A stretch of DNA of 37,764 bases from an uncultured Verrucomicrobiota bacterium (GCA_903873945.1 CAIQQM010000214.1:1-37764), one strand, 5' to 3'; numbered from the stretch's first letter, positions 18,007 to 27,040 are shown. Program-made: numbers and translations. Notes: a model not told the origin generated them from the sequence alone.

Positions 18007-19456
18007 TTTTTCCTCCCTCGTTCCAGACGAAGCTGAATGTGAATTGGAGCGCCGGCGGCTGACCGCGAGTGGCACCAAGGTTGACATCCGGAATTTGCGG
18101 CACAGTCCGCAGCCGTTCGACAGTCTTGAGCAATGCCTGGTAATTCCGCGAGGTACCCGAGCAAACGACCGTATTGAAATCGCGGATCTCGATGGTTTTG
18201 GCTGTGACACTGCCGTCCTCGGGGAAGGCTTCGGTGAGGCGTCGGAGAATGGTCAGCCCACGGATGGTGTCATCGAACCAAGGACGGTATTGTTTGATGC
18301 TGGCTTCGATGCCTTCGAGTTGGAGCACCGCCGGCTTCATCTTCGACCATTGGGCGCCAAGCCGCCAGAGTTGAAATTGCTGGACGGAAAACAACAACCC
18401 CACCAGCAGCGCCACGGAACCGGCTACGGTAAGGATAGCACGAAGCTTGCCGGAGGAATAACGCGCGGCCATTTGCTGCCACGCAGTGACCTTGGGCGGC
18501 AGAAAATCAAATGCCCCACAGCGGCCGGTCAAGCGTTCGGCAGCCAAGCTGAGGGCCGGAGACACCGCAGCGTCCTTTGGAAATTGCACACCAAATTCGT
18601 CCGCCGCATAGGCTGTAACCACTTCAACCTGCAGATTCATTGGTTCGAGGCGGAGTTCGATCTCGTCTGCGAGCTGGCGGGCGAGATCGCGCGGGCCGAA
18701 GATGCGAACCCGGCGCACGGCGGCGCGGACTTCGTCCGGCAACTGACCGAGGGTGATGCGCACCTCGCGCGCGACGAGGTCACCCTTGAGCTGGCGGAAA
18801 GAGCCCTCGGTTTCGATGGCCCCCTCCAGCGTCCGCAGGGCAATCACCCCACCACCAAAAGTTATCTGAAGGCCCACGTGGCTCTCGCCGATGGCCAGTG
18901 CCAGAACTCCGTTGGAGGAGTCCACCCCGGCTGGCTGGAGGGCGGCGATGCCCAATGCGAAAGCGGACGGCTTGAGCTTTGCCGCCTTCAGCACTTTTTC
19001 CAACACCGCAACATGGGTCCTAGGGATGCCAACCAGCATGGCGTAATCCTTACCAGCAGCCGAATGGCAGCGGGAAGTTGCGACCTGCAGCGTCTGAGCG
19101 TCGCAAGGGAACCCACGCTCGGCTTCGATCTGCAGGAAATTAGCAACGTCAGCCTCTGGCATTTGGGGGATCTCGGTATGGGTGGCGAGGACCCACTTCA
19201 AGGGCAGGCCCACAACGCAGTTGTGTTCGCGCACTTCGAGAGCATCAAGATGATTGCGAATCTCGCGGCCAACCAATTCCGGGTCGTTCGTAAGCGGGTC
19301 GAGCGAAAGCGAGACGGAGAAGGGGTGTTGAATTTCCAGGGCGCCGTTGGGGCGACGCAGGACGAGGCCGTCGAGGCGGCTTCCGTCCAGCACCAGACCC
19401 AACATCCCGGTAAGGCGTTGGCGTTTCAAAAAGTCCAATTTCGGCAGATTGATCAT
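17996..19456 (-). CDS. gspL: GspL-like protein: PilM-like actin fold fused to a PilN-like periplasmic domain
   Basis: 486 residues. The cytoplasmic ~330 residues look like the actin-like fold of PilM/GspL (MLGLVLDGSRLDGLVLRR; VLALAIGESHVGLQITFGGG). They are followed by one membrane segment at ~350-372 (AILTVAGSVALLVGLLFSV) and a ~110-residue periplasmic part with a PilN/GspL-type ferredoxin-like fold. In T2SS this protein recruits the ATPase GspE and binds GspM. The start at 19456 forms an ATGA overlap with the gspK stop and has AAAGGA seven bases upstream, so it is preferred over the ATG at 19480. The 612-residue plus-strand ORF covering this gene is a shadow. Confidence 0.85.
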   Translation of the reverse strand: MINLPKLDFLKRQRLTGMLGLVLDGSRLDGLVLRRPNGALEIQHPFSVSLSLDPLTNDPELVGREIRNHLDALEVREHNCVVGLPLKWVLATHTEIPQMPEADVANFLQIEAERGFPCDAQTLQVATSRCHSAAGKDYAMLVGIPRTHVAVLEKVLKAAKLKPSAFALGIAALQPAGVDSSNGVLALAIGESHVGLQITFGGGVIALRTLEGAIETEGSFRQLKGDLVAREVRITLGQLPDEVRAAVRRVRIFGPRDLARQLADEIELRLEPMNLQVEVVTAYAADEFGVQFPKDAAVSPALSLAAERLTGRCGAFDFLPPKVTAWQQMAARYSSGKLRAILTVAGSVALLVGLLFSVQQFQLWRLGAQWSKMKPAVLQLEGIEASIKQYRPWFDDTIRGLTILRRLTEAFPEDGSVTAKTIEIRDFNTVVCSGTSRNYQALLKTVERLRTVPQIPDVNLGATRGQPPALQFTFSFVWNEGGKNAN

Positions 19457-20898
19457 CGCGTATCCTTTGCCGCCAGCCATTTCTGGCGGACATCATTGCC
19501 GAGGGCCCAGCCGAGCTGGCTCAGGTCCTGGCGGTAGATGATTTGAGGTGTGCCACTGCTGGTGTCGAAGATAAATTTCACCCGCCGGTACCCCCGACCA
19601 TGCGGCCCGAGAGCCGCCACATCCGCGGCAAACTGGTAACTTTGGGTTGTGAGATAATCTCCCGCTTCAAGAAGTGACGCGTAGCTGGAGTAATTTTGAC
19701 CCAAGGCATCGACCACCCAGGCGATGGAGTTGAGATTGCCGGCATTCGACTGCCGGTAATTCACCAGTAACTGTCCGGCACTGGTATCGCCGCCCAACAA
19801 TGCAGCCAGCACCGGCGCGCTCGCGGTGTTCACATTGACGCGACCCTGGATATAGCTGCTGCTCGACATCATGATATTGTTGGCGATTTGGGCAAATTCC
19901 GTCGAAGTCATCCCGCTCCGGCGATAGAACTGGAGTGGGCTTGTGATGGGAGGGGTTAGGGGGAAGTTGTTTGCTGGAGGGTTCGTGAAGGTTGACTGGT
20001 TGTTAGTGCTACCGGAACCGCTGGTTATTCCCAGCCGGGTGAGAATCTGAGTCGCCCGCGGCTGGCCAAAACTGCCCTGCAGGAGGGTACTTAAGCTTCT
20101 GCTGGAACCACCTGTCAAACTGCTAGTGAGGTTGGTGATGTTGACTCGCGCGGTGCCGCTGCTGTTGGTGGCGGGGTTGGGTTCGCGGGTATAAACGGTC
20201 ACATATTCCAATACGCCGGCGTCCAGCATCCCGTTCTGGTTTTCGTCATTTTCGTTCGGGTCAAGGACGCCATTGCGATTTACGTCTTCACCCACCAGAA
20301 TATCCATACTGGCACCGTACAGGAGGCGCAACTCGTCCACCGTCTCGAAAGGGGCGCTCTTGCATTCGTAAGCCGGCTGAAGCGTTTCGTAATACATCTC
20401 GGTTGTGCCGGGACCGTTGGTGCTGCGCCAATCGAGAATGGCCGTCGTCAAATCCGTGGTCATGCGCGGCAGCCATACGATTTGATTGCTCGTAGCCCTG
20501 TTCAAACTGAGCTTGGACGCCTCGTCCACGAGCCCGAAACATAATTTGCCGGGCCCGACCGGATTATTGGTGTCGCGTCCAATCAGCCAGAAATGCGATT
20601 CGCCCACAGGCACTGCGGCGTTTGAGTAGGTTGTTATGCCAGGCAGAACGCCATTGGTCGCGTTGTATGAAAGTGTGGAACTGATGTAACGGGCTGCGCC
20701 GCCAATCGCTTCATCGGCGGATTGGGCTGAAACCCGGTTATCCGAGGCGCGTAGTTCAAAGGTCATGGAATTCGCGAAATAGAGAGCAAGGCTGACAAGC
20801 CCGAATGCGATCCACAGAACAATAATGAGCGTCGAGCCGCTCTCCGCAGCGCCAGCTGGCAGCCGCTGCCCATCTTTGGAATGCGTACCGGCGATCAT
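19453..20898 (-). CDS. gspK: GspK minor pseudopilin
   Basis: 481 residues. A short leader ends in ESG, followed by STLIIVLWIAFGLVSLALYF, the hydrophobic pseudopilin helix with the non-Phe residue typical of GspK. The large soluble domain includes two acidic loops, DVNRNGVLDPNE and DENQNGMLDAG, spaced like EF-hand/dockerin calcium loops, and a later helix-hairpin-helix-like segment (ASAPVLAALLGG). GspK caps the pseudopilus tip, and the large insert is normal for it. The ATG overlaps the gspJ stop as ATGA. Confidence 0.9.
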   Translation of the reverse strand: MIAGTHSKDGQRLPAGAAESGSTLIIVLWIAFGLVSLALYFANSMTFELRASDNRVSAQSADEAIGGAARYISSTLSYNATNGVLPGITTYSNAAVPVGESHFWLIGRDTNNPVGPGKLCFGLVDEASKLSLNRATSNQIVWLPRMTTDLTTAILDWRSTNGPGTTEMYYETLQPAYECKSAPFETVDELRLLYGASMDILVGEDVNRNGVLDPNENDENQNGMLDAGVLEYVTVYTREPNPATNSSGTARVNITNLTSSLTGGSSRSLSTLLQGSFGQPRATQILTRLGITSGSGSTNNQSTFTNPPANNFPLTPPITSPLQFYRRSGMTSTEFAQIANNIMMSSSSYIQGRVNVNTASAPVLAALLGGDTSAGQLLVNYRQSNAGNLNSIAWVVDALGQNYSSYASLLEAGDYLTTQSYQFAADVAALGPHGRGYRRVKFIFDTSSGTPQIIYRQDLSQLGWALGNDVRQKWLAAKDTR

Positions 20899-21605
20899 AA
20901 TGCGCCTCCGATGCTGTTCGTCGTAAGTGTCTGTGTGACGAGCGGCACAACAATTCCGAGCGGGTGCAAATTCCGGGCGTCAACGCCGGGTTCGGCCATC
21001 AGTTGGATACTAACGCGGACCGCCGTGGGCAGATTAGTATCGCCCATGCTTGTGTCCCAGGTATTGCGCCATTGCGTGCCATCGTAGCACTCAAATTGAA
21101 CACTGTTGATGTTGCCCATGAGCCATTGCTCATCAGGTGTCGGCATGCTGGTGGCAAGCAAGTTGCGGTTGACGTAGCGCACCAGGTCTTTGCCGGCCTG
21201 GTTCCGGTCGGCGGGATCTTTCAGCTGGTAATAAACTTCCTGGATGTCACCCCACGGTTCGTCATCGTTGATGGCCCCGGTGGAAGTGAAGAAATCAAGG
21301 CCGAGGCCCGAGGCTGAACCGAGGCCCATGGTCACGCCCATGGTCTGCGCCCCGCACTTGAAGTCGCCGGCGAGAATATTGTACGGTCCGACCGTGCCTT
21401 GCAGATCCCGGCGCAGAATAGCCAGGGCCTGCGTTGCGGGTAGAGCAGCATCCAACGTTGCCGAAGTTTTTTCCCGGAGGCGCACGGCGCTGAAAAAGAC
21501 GCCACCGATCGCCACCAGCACGATTGCCGAGATGGCGACGGCCAGTATGACCTCGACCAAGGTAAAGGCCGGGACAGGACGCCTGGCTGGAAGGTGGCGT
21601 GTCAT
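20895..21605 (-). CDS. gspJ: GspJ-like minor pseudopilin
   Basis: 236 residues from the ATG at 21605, which overlaps the gspI stop in an ATGA; the longer ORF to 21737 is gspI sequence in another frame. The leader MTRHLPARRPVPA is followed by FTLVEVILAVAISAIVLVAI, a type IV prepilin-like N-terminus. The residue before the cleavage point is Ala, whereas prepilin peptidase normally cuts after Gly. The rest is a beta-rich soluble domain (DEPWGDIQEVYYQL) typical of GspJ. It would act with GspI and GspK as the pseudopilus tip. Confidence 0.85.
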   Translation of the reverse strand: MTRHLPARRPVPAFTLVEVILAVAISAIVLVAIGGVFFSAVRLREKTSATLDAALPATQALAILRRDLQGTVGPYNILAGDFKCGAQTMGVTMGLGSASGLGLDFFTSTGAINDDEPWGDIQEVYYQLKDPADRNQAGKDLVRYVNRNLLATSMPTPDEQWLMGNINSVQFECYDGTQWRNTWDTSMGDTNLPTAVRVSIQLMAEPGVDARNLHPLGIVVPLVTQTLTTNSIGGAL

Positions 21606-22045
21606 TGCGAGAGATTGGTTGATAACGCGCTGTCCACGACAGTGCTCATCCGCACCGAGTAGTCCTGCCCTTGAACGGCGAAGACCACTTCGGCGGAAAG
21701 CAGGCGCAGGGGGGTCAAGGTCGGGTCCACGCCCCACGCATCATTGCGCACGGTCCAGCGGAACTGCCGAGTGCCATCATATTCGGTGCCGGACTGGGTG
21801 CCGCCGCTCGTCCAATTCGTCGTCACGATCGTTTCGTTGAGAATTCGCTGGGCAACGCGGGCGGCTTCACCCTTGCGCGCGGCGACGCTGCCGGCGCGGC
21901 TGGCAACGTGCATGCCTTCAAGCGCCACCGGGATGACGATGGCCATGAAAACCAATGCGGCCAGCACTTCCGCGAGAGTAAACCCCGCCCGGGAACGTGC
22001 GTTGCGAGAGGCTGCGGCGTTAACTAGGCTGCGTTCGAATTTCAT
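21602..22045 (-). CDS. gspI: GspI-like minor pseudopilin
   Basis: 147 residues. A basic leader ending RSRAG is followed by FTLAEVLAALVFMAIVIPVA, with the conserved Glu at position +5 after cleavage. The small soluble domain contains ARVAQRILNETI and RWTVRNDAWGVDP, a GspI-like arrangement. The gene overlaps the end of gspH by 26 bases and the start of gspJ by four. It is probably the nucleator of the pseudopilus tip together with GspJ and GspK. Confidence 0.85.
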   Translation of the reverse strand: MKFERSLVNAAASRNARSRAGFTLAEVLAALVFMAIVIPVALEGMHVASRAGSVAARKGEAARVAQRILNETIVTTNWTSGGTQSGTEYDGTRQFRWTVRNDAWGVDPTLTPLRLLSAEVVFAVQGQDYSVRMSTVVDSALSTNLSQ

Positions 22046-22727
22046 AGTTCAAACGGTTGCGCGAAAGTGTCACCCAGAGGGATGAACCCTCGCGGTCGCT
22101 CAATTGCAGCATCCGGGGGCTGCCATCGCTTACCGAGCCATCCGGCAGAAAACGGATCGTAGGCAGGCTCGGGTGTTTGCTGATGACCGGGGGCACGCTG
22201 GCCGTGCTGACCGGCATGGTGCTGCTGCGAACGACAGCCGGTTTGACGGAGTTCGCGCTGGACACTTCAATCTTCACATCCCGATCGAGCTCGAAATCGA
22301 CCGCTTTCGAGTCGCCATCGTTGTTATTGTCCTGATAACTGACCGCCGCTTCGAGCCCATAGGTCCGGCGCTCGGCATCGACCCACAGCTCCATCGGCAC
22401 GCCTTCAGACACCGCACGGCTCTGGCCGGCCCTTGTGAGGGCCAGGACGCGACGGGCTTCCGAGTCCAGCGCGCGGCCGGTGAAGAAGTGCGACAGCGTG
22501 GGCGCGGTGACCGAGACTGCCATGGTAAGGATCGCCATGACGAGAATGAGCTCGATGAGGGTGAAGGCCCTCAACAGGGACGACGATGGGGGCTGGTGGG
22601 CGCACCCTCGGCTGTGGCGTGTAGAGCGAGTGAGAGAAAAGCCGGACCCGGACAATACATACGGAGTCGCAAGGGACGTGGTTCCCCCGCTGCTCTTGCT
22701 ATTCGATTGTCCAATCATTGGCTTCAT
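22020..22727 (-). CDS. gspH: GspH-like pseudopilin with an unusually long leader
   Basis: 235 residues. The prepilin motif LLRA/FTLIELILVMAILTMAV starts only at residue ~54, so the predicted leader is about 53 residues, far longer than the usual 6-20. No ATG lies between 22727 and the motif; a TTG or GTG start closer to it is possible. As in GspJ here, Ala rather than Gly precedes the cleavage site. The soluble domain (VPMELWVDAERRTYGLEA; TIRFLPDGSVSDGSPRMLQL) has the look of GspH/FimT. It sits between the major pseudopilin and gspI, as in standard T2SS operons. Confidence 0.8.
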   Translation of the reverse strand: MKPMIGQSNSKSSGGTTSLATPYVLSGSGFSLTRSTRHSRGCAHQPPSSSLLRAFTLIELILVMAILTMAVSVTAPTLSHFFTGRALDSEARRVLALTRAGQSRAVSEGVPMELWVDAERRTYGLEAAVSYQDNNNDGDSKAVDFELDRDVKIEVSSANSVKPAVVRSSTMPVSTASVPPVISKHPSLPTIRFLPDGSVSDGSPRMLQLSDREGSSLWVTLSRNRLNYEIRTQPS

Positions 22728-22762
22728 TTTCAGGCCGGGACCGGCCTCCTTGTGCGCTTATT

Positions 22763-23206
22763 TCAGCGGCGCTGGGCCTGCCAGTTTCCGATGGGCGTAT
22801 TGGCTCCCGGCGTCCCTTGCGAGCTGATGTCGTAGAAACTCGGGTTGTGTTTGCCCGGGCAATCGTAGATGTATTCGCTGCCCCATGGGTCAAGGGGGAT
22901 GCTTTCCATGTAGGGCCCGTGCCAGCTCACGGCGTCGCGGGGTTGCACGACCAAATCATTCAGCCCGCTCTTCCCCTTCGGGTAGTAGCCGTTGTCCACC
23001 TCGAAGGAATCGAGCGCAGTTTTGAAGTTGGCGATCTGCGTCTGGGCGGCAGTGACGCGAGCCTGCTCGCTGCGGCCCATCACCTTCGGGTAAACAATGG
23101 CCGCGAGGGTTGCCAGGATAACGAGCACGAGCAACATCTCCACCAAGGTGAAGCCGCAGTTGTGCCGGCGAATGATTCGGTTTCGGTTTAGAGGTTGAAT
23201 TTTCAT
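22763..23206 (-). CDS. gspG: GspG major pseudopilin
   Basis: 147 residues. The leader MKIQPLNRNRIIRRHNCG is followed by FTLVEMLLVLVILATLAAIV. The soluble domain carries the GspG signature: VDNGYYPKGKSGLNDLVVQP, then GPYMESIPLDPWGSEYIYDC and an acidic/aromatic calcium-site region. GspG polymerises into the T2SS pseudopilus after cleavage and methylation by GspO, which is not encoded in this window. It lies 53 bases after gspF and 35 before gspH. Confidence 0.95.
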   Translation of the reverse strand: MKIQPLNRNRIIRRHNCGFTLVEMLLVLVILATLAAIVYPKVMGRSEQARVTAAQTQIANFKTALDSFEVDNGYYPKGKSGLNDLVVQPRDAVSWHGPYMESIPLDPWGSEYIYDCPGKHNPSFYDISSQGTPGANTPIGNWQAQRR

Positions 23207-23259
23207 AATAATTTAAACAATTGTGCCAAACCTGTTTGATTTTCCAAGTTGTGTAACCA

Positions 23260-24510
23260 TCACTTGATGTATTCCTGCATTGTGAAGATCGGCAGCACCA
23301 TGCTGATGAAGATTGTCCCGATGAAACCGGCGATGAAAAACAACAGCAGCGGCTCGGCAAACGCGACAGCCGTCTTCAATTCACGGTCGAGATCGCCCTC
23401 GGTGACGTTGGCGATGCGCACGAGTTCCGCGTCCAGCTTGCCGCTTTCCTCGGCGACGGCCACCATTTCGGAGACGGACCCCGGGAACAGGCCACGGCAC
23501 TCGGCGAGGCTCGCACCGAGCTGGCCGCCCTGCTGAACCCGCTCGATTGCGCGCGTGACGGCATCGACGAGGATTTGGTTGCCGATGGATTTGCGGGCGA
23601 CATTGAGGCCCTGCACCAGCGGGACGCCCGCCCCGAGGAGCGTGCCCAGCATCCGGCAGAACCGGGCCATGGCAAACTGAGCGACCAACGGCCCCACGAG
23701 CGGCGCGCGCAGGACCAATCCTTCCCAAACACGCCGCCCTTTCTCGGATGCGAACCAACTCCGAACGAGCAACACCGCGACGACCACGCCAACCACCACG
23801 AACAACCCATAGGACCGGACGATATGGCTGACGGCGAGGACAATTTGCGTCGGCAGAGGAAGTGCGGCACCGAGACCGGAGAAAATGATCTGGAACTTTG
23901 GAATGAAAAAGGTGAGGAGAAAAACGAGCACCGAAAGCGCGAGCACGAGCAGAATGCTGGGATAGAGCATGGCCGCGAGCACCTTTGAACGCAGGTCCTT
24001 TTCGCGCGCCTGGAAGTCCGCGATCTGCGCCAACACGACGTCCAAGAAACCGCCCGTCTCGCCCGCCTGCACCATTGCGGTATAAACCCGCGGGAAAGTG
24101 TCGGGGGATTTGCTCATCGCGTCTGCCAGCGACATGCCGTCGATCACGAGATCATGGATTTCCTTCCACTTCGCCTGGGCGGCCGGTGCGGAGGTTTCTT
24201 TATGCAGAATCACCAGCGCGCGGCTCAACGGGACGCCAGCAGCGAGCAGGCTTGAGAGCAGGCGGGTGAAATTCTCGAGCGACCGCGCAGAAACCCTGTG
24301 GGATTTCCGGGAAAAGGAGAACGATTTCAGGGATGCGGGCAGAGCCAGGCTTTTCTCGCCGTTGCCGGCGCCGGCTTTTTCGGCGAGGCTGATCGGCCGC
24401 AAACCCAGGGCCTCGATTTGCCGGAAGGCTTCGGGCCGACCGACCGCTTCAAGCTGGCCCTCCGTAACCCCTCCGCTCGCCTGCAAGCCTTTGTATTGAA
24501 AAATCGGCAT
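23260..24510 (-). CDS. gspF: GspF inner-membrane platform protein
   Basis: 416 residues with two T2SSF domains and three hydrophobic segments (~170-195, ~220-240 and ~385-405, the last being FFIAGFIGTIFISMVLPIF). The N-terminal domain begins MPIFQYKGLQASGGVTEGQL, as in PilC/GspF. Family motifs LLAAGVPLSRAL, MVQAGETGGFLD and a second VAVAEESGKLDAEL are present. The start is well supported: the stop of gspE (TAG) is part of the strong SD TAGGAGG six bases before the ATG, so the two genes are tightly coupled. Confidence 0.95.
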   Translation of the reverse strand: MPIFQYKGLQASGGVTEGQLEAVGRPEAFRQIEALGLRPISLAEKAGAGNGEKSLALPASLKSFSFSRKSHRVSARSLENFTRLLSSLLAAGVPLSRALVILHKETSAPAAQAKWKEIHDLVIDGMSLADAMSKSPDTFPRVYTAMVQAGETGGFLDVVLAQIADFQAREKDLRSKVLAAMLYPSILLVLALSVLVFLLTFFIPKFQIIFSGLGAALPLPTQIVLAVSHIVRSYGLFVVVGVVVAVLLVRSWFASEKGRRVWEGLVLRAPLVGPLVAQFAMARFCRMLGTLLGAGVPLVQGLNVARKSIGNQILVDAVTRAIERVQQGGQLGASLAECRGLFPGSVSEMVAVAEESGKLDAELVRIANVTEGDLDRELKTAVAFAEPLLLFFIAGFIGTIFISMVLPIFTMQEYIK

Positions 24511-24519
24511 AGTCGCCTC

Positions 24520-26292
24520 CTACGGTTGGTGTCTGGTTGGCAGCGGCGGCGGAGCGGGAGCCTTTGGCATGCCGCCCGGCTCATCGATTTTTGTCGTTCG
24601 CGCCACTTCCTTGGCGGTGGTCACGCTCAGAACTTCCTCGACGGTAGTAATGCCCATGCGAACGAGACGCCAGCCGTCATCGGCCAGGGTACGCATACCG
24701 GCATGCCGCGCGGCGTCCCGAATCACGTCGCTGGAGACATTCTTTAGTATCAACCGCCGGATTTCGTCGTCACTGTCCATCCATTCGAAGATGGCGTGGC
24801 GGCCGAAGAACCCTGTCTGGCGGCATTCCTGACAGCCAACCGATCGGAAAATTGTCGTGCTGGCCGGGATACCAACCTGAGCCTTGAATGCCTGGGCTGC
24901 CAGCGATGTGTCCGGCTGTTTGCACTCATTGCACAGCACGCGAACCAGCCGCTGCGCCAGCACCGCTTCAAGCGATGAAGCGACAAGGTAAGGCTCCACT
25001 CCCATATCCACGAGCCGGGTCAGGGCCCCCGGTGCGTCGTTGGTGTGAAGGGTCGAAAAAACAAGATGGCCGGTGAGCGAGGCCTGCACGGCGATTTGAG
25101 CCGTTTCCTGGTCGCGAATTTCCCCGATCAGAATCACGTCCGGATCATGGCGCAGAATGGACCGCAAACCGCGCGCGAAAGTCAGGCCCGCCTTCTCCGA
25201 AACCTGGATCTGGTTAACCCCCTTGAGCTGGTACTCCACAGGATCCTCGATCGTGATGATCTTGCGGACGGCATCGTTGATCTCGCTCAACGCCGTGTAG
25301 AGTGTTGAGGTCTTGCCGCTGCCGGTCGGCCCGGTCACCAGGATGATCCCATGCGGCATCTGGAGCACGCGCTGGAAGCACTGATGTTCCCGCTCATCCA
25401 TGCCCAACTGACCCATGCCGCGTAGCGTCGCGTTCTGGCGCAGCAGCCGCATCACTACCGCTTCGCCATGCAGCATCGGGATCACCGACACGCGAATATC
25501 CACCTCGTTTTCGTCTATGCGAATCTTGATCCGGCCGTCCTGGGGCAGACGCTTCTCGGCAATGTTGAGGTGGCTGAGGATTTTTACCCGCGAAACAATC
25601 GCCGGCTGGAAACGTTTCAACTGGGCAGGCACCGAGGTATCCTGCAGGACACCGTCAATCCGGTAGCGGATCTTGAATTCGTCTTCAAAGGGTTCCAGGT
25701 GAATGTCGGAGGCGCGCAACTCAATGGCGTCCCGAAGCACCTGGTTGACGAAACGGATAATGGAGGCGTCTTCAGCGGCGTTGTCCAGGTCTGTGTCGTC
25801 CTCATGATGTTCGTCCACTACCAGGAAAGTGGCATCCTCGCCGAGGGTGCCGATCGTGTCCGCGCCGACGCCAAGCCGCTTTTTCATCTCCCGCTGGATA
25901 GCTTCGCTGGTAGCCAAGACGGGGCTGAGGTTCAAGCCCGTCATGCTCTTGAGCGCATCCAGCCCCTGCGTGGCAAAGAGGCGGCTGGTGGCGATTTCAA
26001 CGGTCCCGTTGAGCCGCCGCAACGGCAGCAACTCTTCCTTTAGCAGAATCCTAGCGGGGAACAGGGAGAGGAGCTCCCGGTCCGGCTCGATATCGTCGAG
26101 AGTCGTGAATGCGAGATCGTATTCCCGGGCCAGCCACTTGAGGACATCCGCCTCTTCTTGAACTGCCTGGCCGGCACCGGACTCGTTTTGCCGCGACAAA
26201 ACCGCCGCATCGGTCACAGACAACTGCCTAGCTGCGACCATTCTATCGAGCAACGGTTTTGCCGGCGGTTCCTGAACAACGCTCTCGCTCAT
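24520..26292 (-). CDS. gspE: GspE secretion ATPase
   Basis: 590 residues. It has an N-terminal MshEN/GspE-N domain (~15-150), a catalytic core with Walker A GPTGSGKT at 321-328, the Asp and His boxes, Walker B-region DPDVILIGEIRDQETA and STLHTND. A tetracysteine zinc motif (VLCNEC ... GCQECRQTGF) of the GspE/PilB family lies near residues 460-500. The ATPase powers pseudopilus assembly from the cytoplasm through GspL and GspF. It lies 57 bases downstream of the small secreted protein gene, with no visible strong SD before its ATG. Confidence 0.95.
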   Translation of the reverse strand: MSESVVQEPPAKPLLDRMVAARQLSVTDAAVLSRQNESGAGQAVQEEADVLKWLAREYDLAFTTLDDIEPDRELLSLFPARILLKEELLPLRRLNGTVEIATSRLFATQGLDALKSMTGLNLSPVLATSEAIQREMKKRLGVGADTIGTLGEDATFLVVDEHHEDDTDLDNAAEDASIIRFVNQVLRDAIELRASDIHLEPFEDEFKIRYRIDGVLQDTSVPAQLKRFQPAIVSRVKILSHLNIAEKRLPQDGRIKIRIDENEVDIRVSVIPMLHGEAVVMRLLRQNATLRGMGQLGMDEREHQCFQRVLQMPHGIILVTGPTGSGKTSTLYTALSEINDAVRKIITIEDPVEYQLKGVNQIQVSEKAGLTFARGLRSILRHDPDVILIGEIRDQETAQIAVQASLTGHLVFSTLHTNDAPGALTRLVDMGVEPYLVASSLEAVLAQRLVRVLCNECKQPDTSLAAQAFKAQVGIPASTTIFRSVGCQECRQTGFFGRHAIFEWMDSDDEIRRLILKNVSSDVIRDAARHAGMRTLADDGWRLVRMGITTVEEVLSVTTAKEVARTTKIDEPGGMPKAPAPPPLPTRHQP

Positions 26293-26349
26293 TGTTAGTG
26301 TTTGGTAATAGGTGGCTAGTAACTGATATCACACGTCACCGCGTGGGCC

Positions 26350-26922
26350 TTACAGCAACCCGTTCAGCGTGGCGATGGCTTCCTGGCGAGTCGTCAAGAC
26401 TTTGCGAAGCTCGGCCTGGGCGCTTTCCAGCTCCGCTTGCTTGGCTTTGCGGGATTCAACGTACCTGGCGAGCGCGGCCTTTACTTCCGCCTTGGGCGCC
26501 TTCGCATCGATGGCCTTTTGCAGTGCCTCTGCTTCAGGATTGGGTGTCGGTGCCTGGAAGCCGCCACCGCGACGTTGCCCTCCCTGGTCGCCTGTGTTGT
26601 CTCCAGCATTGCGCCGGCTGCCGGCTCCCGGCCCAAACATACCGCGACCCATACCGCCAAAGGACCCCCGCCGGGCTTCCATAACTTTCTGGACGAGTGG
26701 CTGGGTCACCTTCCATTCCGCGTCATCCTTGATTTCAAGCTGTTCCTTGATGTTGTTCATCATTGCTTGCTGCCGCTCTTCCGGCGTCATGTTCCGGAAA
26801 TCGGGACGGCCACCATTTCCACCGGTGTTGTCCTGGGCTTGCGCCCAAAGGTTCGTCGAGCCCAAACTCATACCAGCGGCCAGAGCCGCCATTGCCAACC
26901 AAGTCTGCATTTTCATCATCAT
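26350..26922 (-). CDS. small secreted protein at the head of the T2SS operon
   Basis: 190 residues. The signal peptide MMMKMQTWLAMAALAAGMSLGS... ends near LWAQA. The mature part begins with FRNMTPEERQQAMMNNIKEQ, faintly like the LTxxQ motifs of Spy/CpxP periplasmic proteins. A Gly/Arg-rich middle (GGMGRGMFGPGAGSRR) and a long charged C-terminal helix (LARYVESRKAKQAELESAQA) follow. SD AGGAG lies 3-6 bases before the run of three ATGs. It is the first gene after the sigma-54-type promoter and directly precedes gspE, so it is likely co-expressed with the secretion system. It could be a cargo, a periplasmic chaperone or an assembly factor; the sequence does not decide. Confidence 0.8.
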   Translation of the reverse strand: MMMKMQTWLAMAALAAGMSLGSTNLWAQAQDNTGGNGGRPDFRNMTPEERQQAMMNNIKEQLEIKDDAEWKVTQPLVQKVMEARRGSFGGMGRGMFGPGAGSRRNAGDNTGDQGGQRRGGGFQAPTPNPEAEALQKAIDAKAPKAEVKAALARYVESRKAKQAELESAQAELRKVLTTRQEAIATLNGLL

Positions 26923-27003
26923 AATCTCCTACTGCGTTTATCGTTTATGTTTCATTGCACAGGGCCGCACGACGGGTGCTTCCCATGCTTCGAGTCACGC
27001 CCA

Positions 27004-27019
27004 AGCACGTAATATGCCA
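27004..27019 (-). promoter_or_regulatory. sigma-54 (-24/-12) promoter of the T2SS cluster
   Basis: On the minus strand TGGCATATTACGTGCT keeps the invariant GG and GC exactly ten bases apart and has the surrounding T, CA and TGCT of the -24/-12 consensus (TGGCAC-N5-TTGCW). Transcription would begin near 26993, about 70 bases before the small secreted protein gene. IHF-like and enhancer-like sites lie upstream in the expected order. Confidence 0.7.
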
Positions 27020-27040
27020 TGCACGAAACTGGCTGATTTT

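Noticed and set aside
17699-19537. 612-codon plus-strand ORF over gspL/gspM
   Set aside because: It lies opposite genes with clear T2SS features and SD-supported starts; its translation has no domain character. It is a high-GC shadow ORF.
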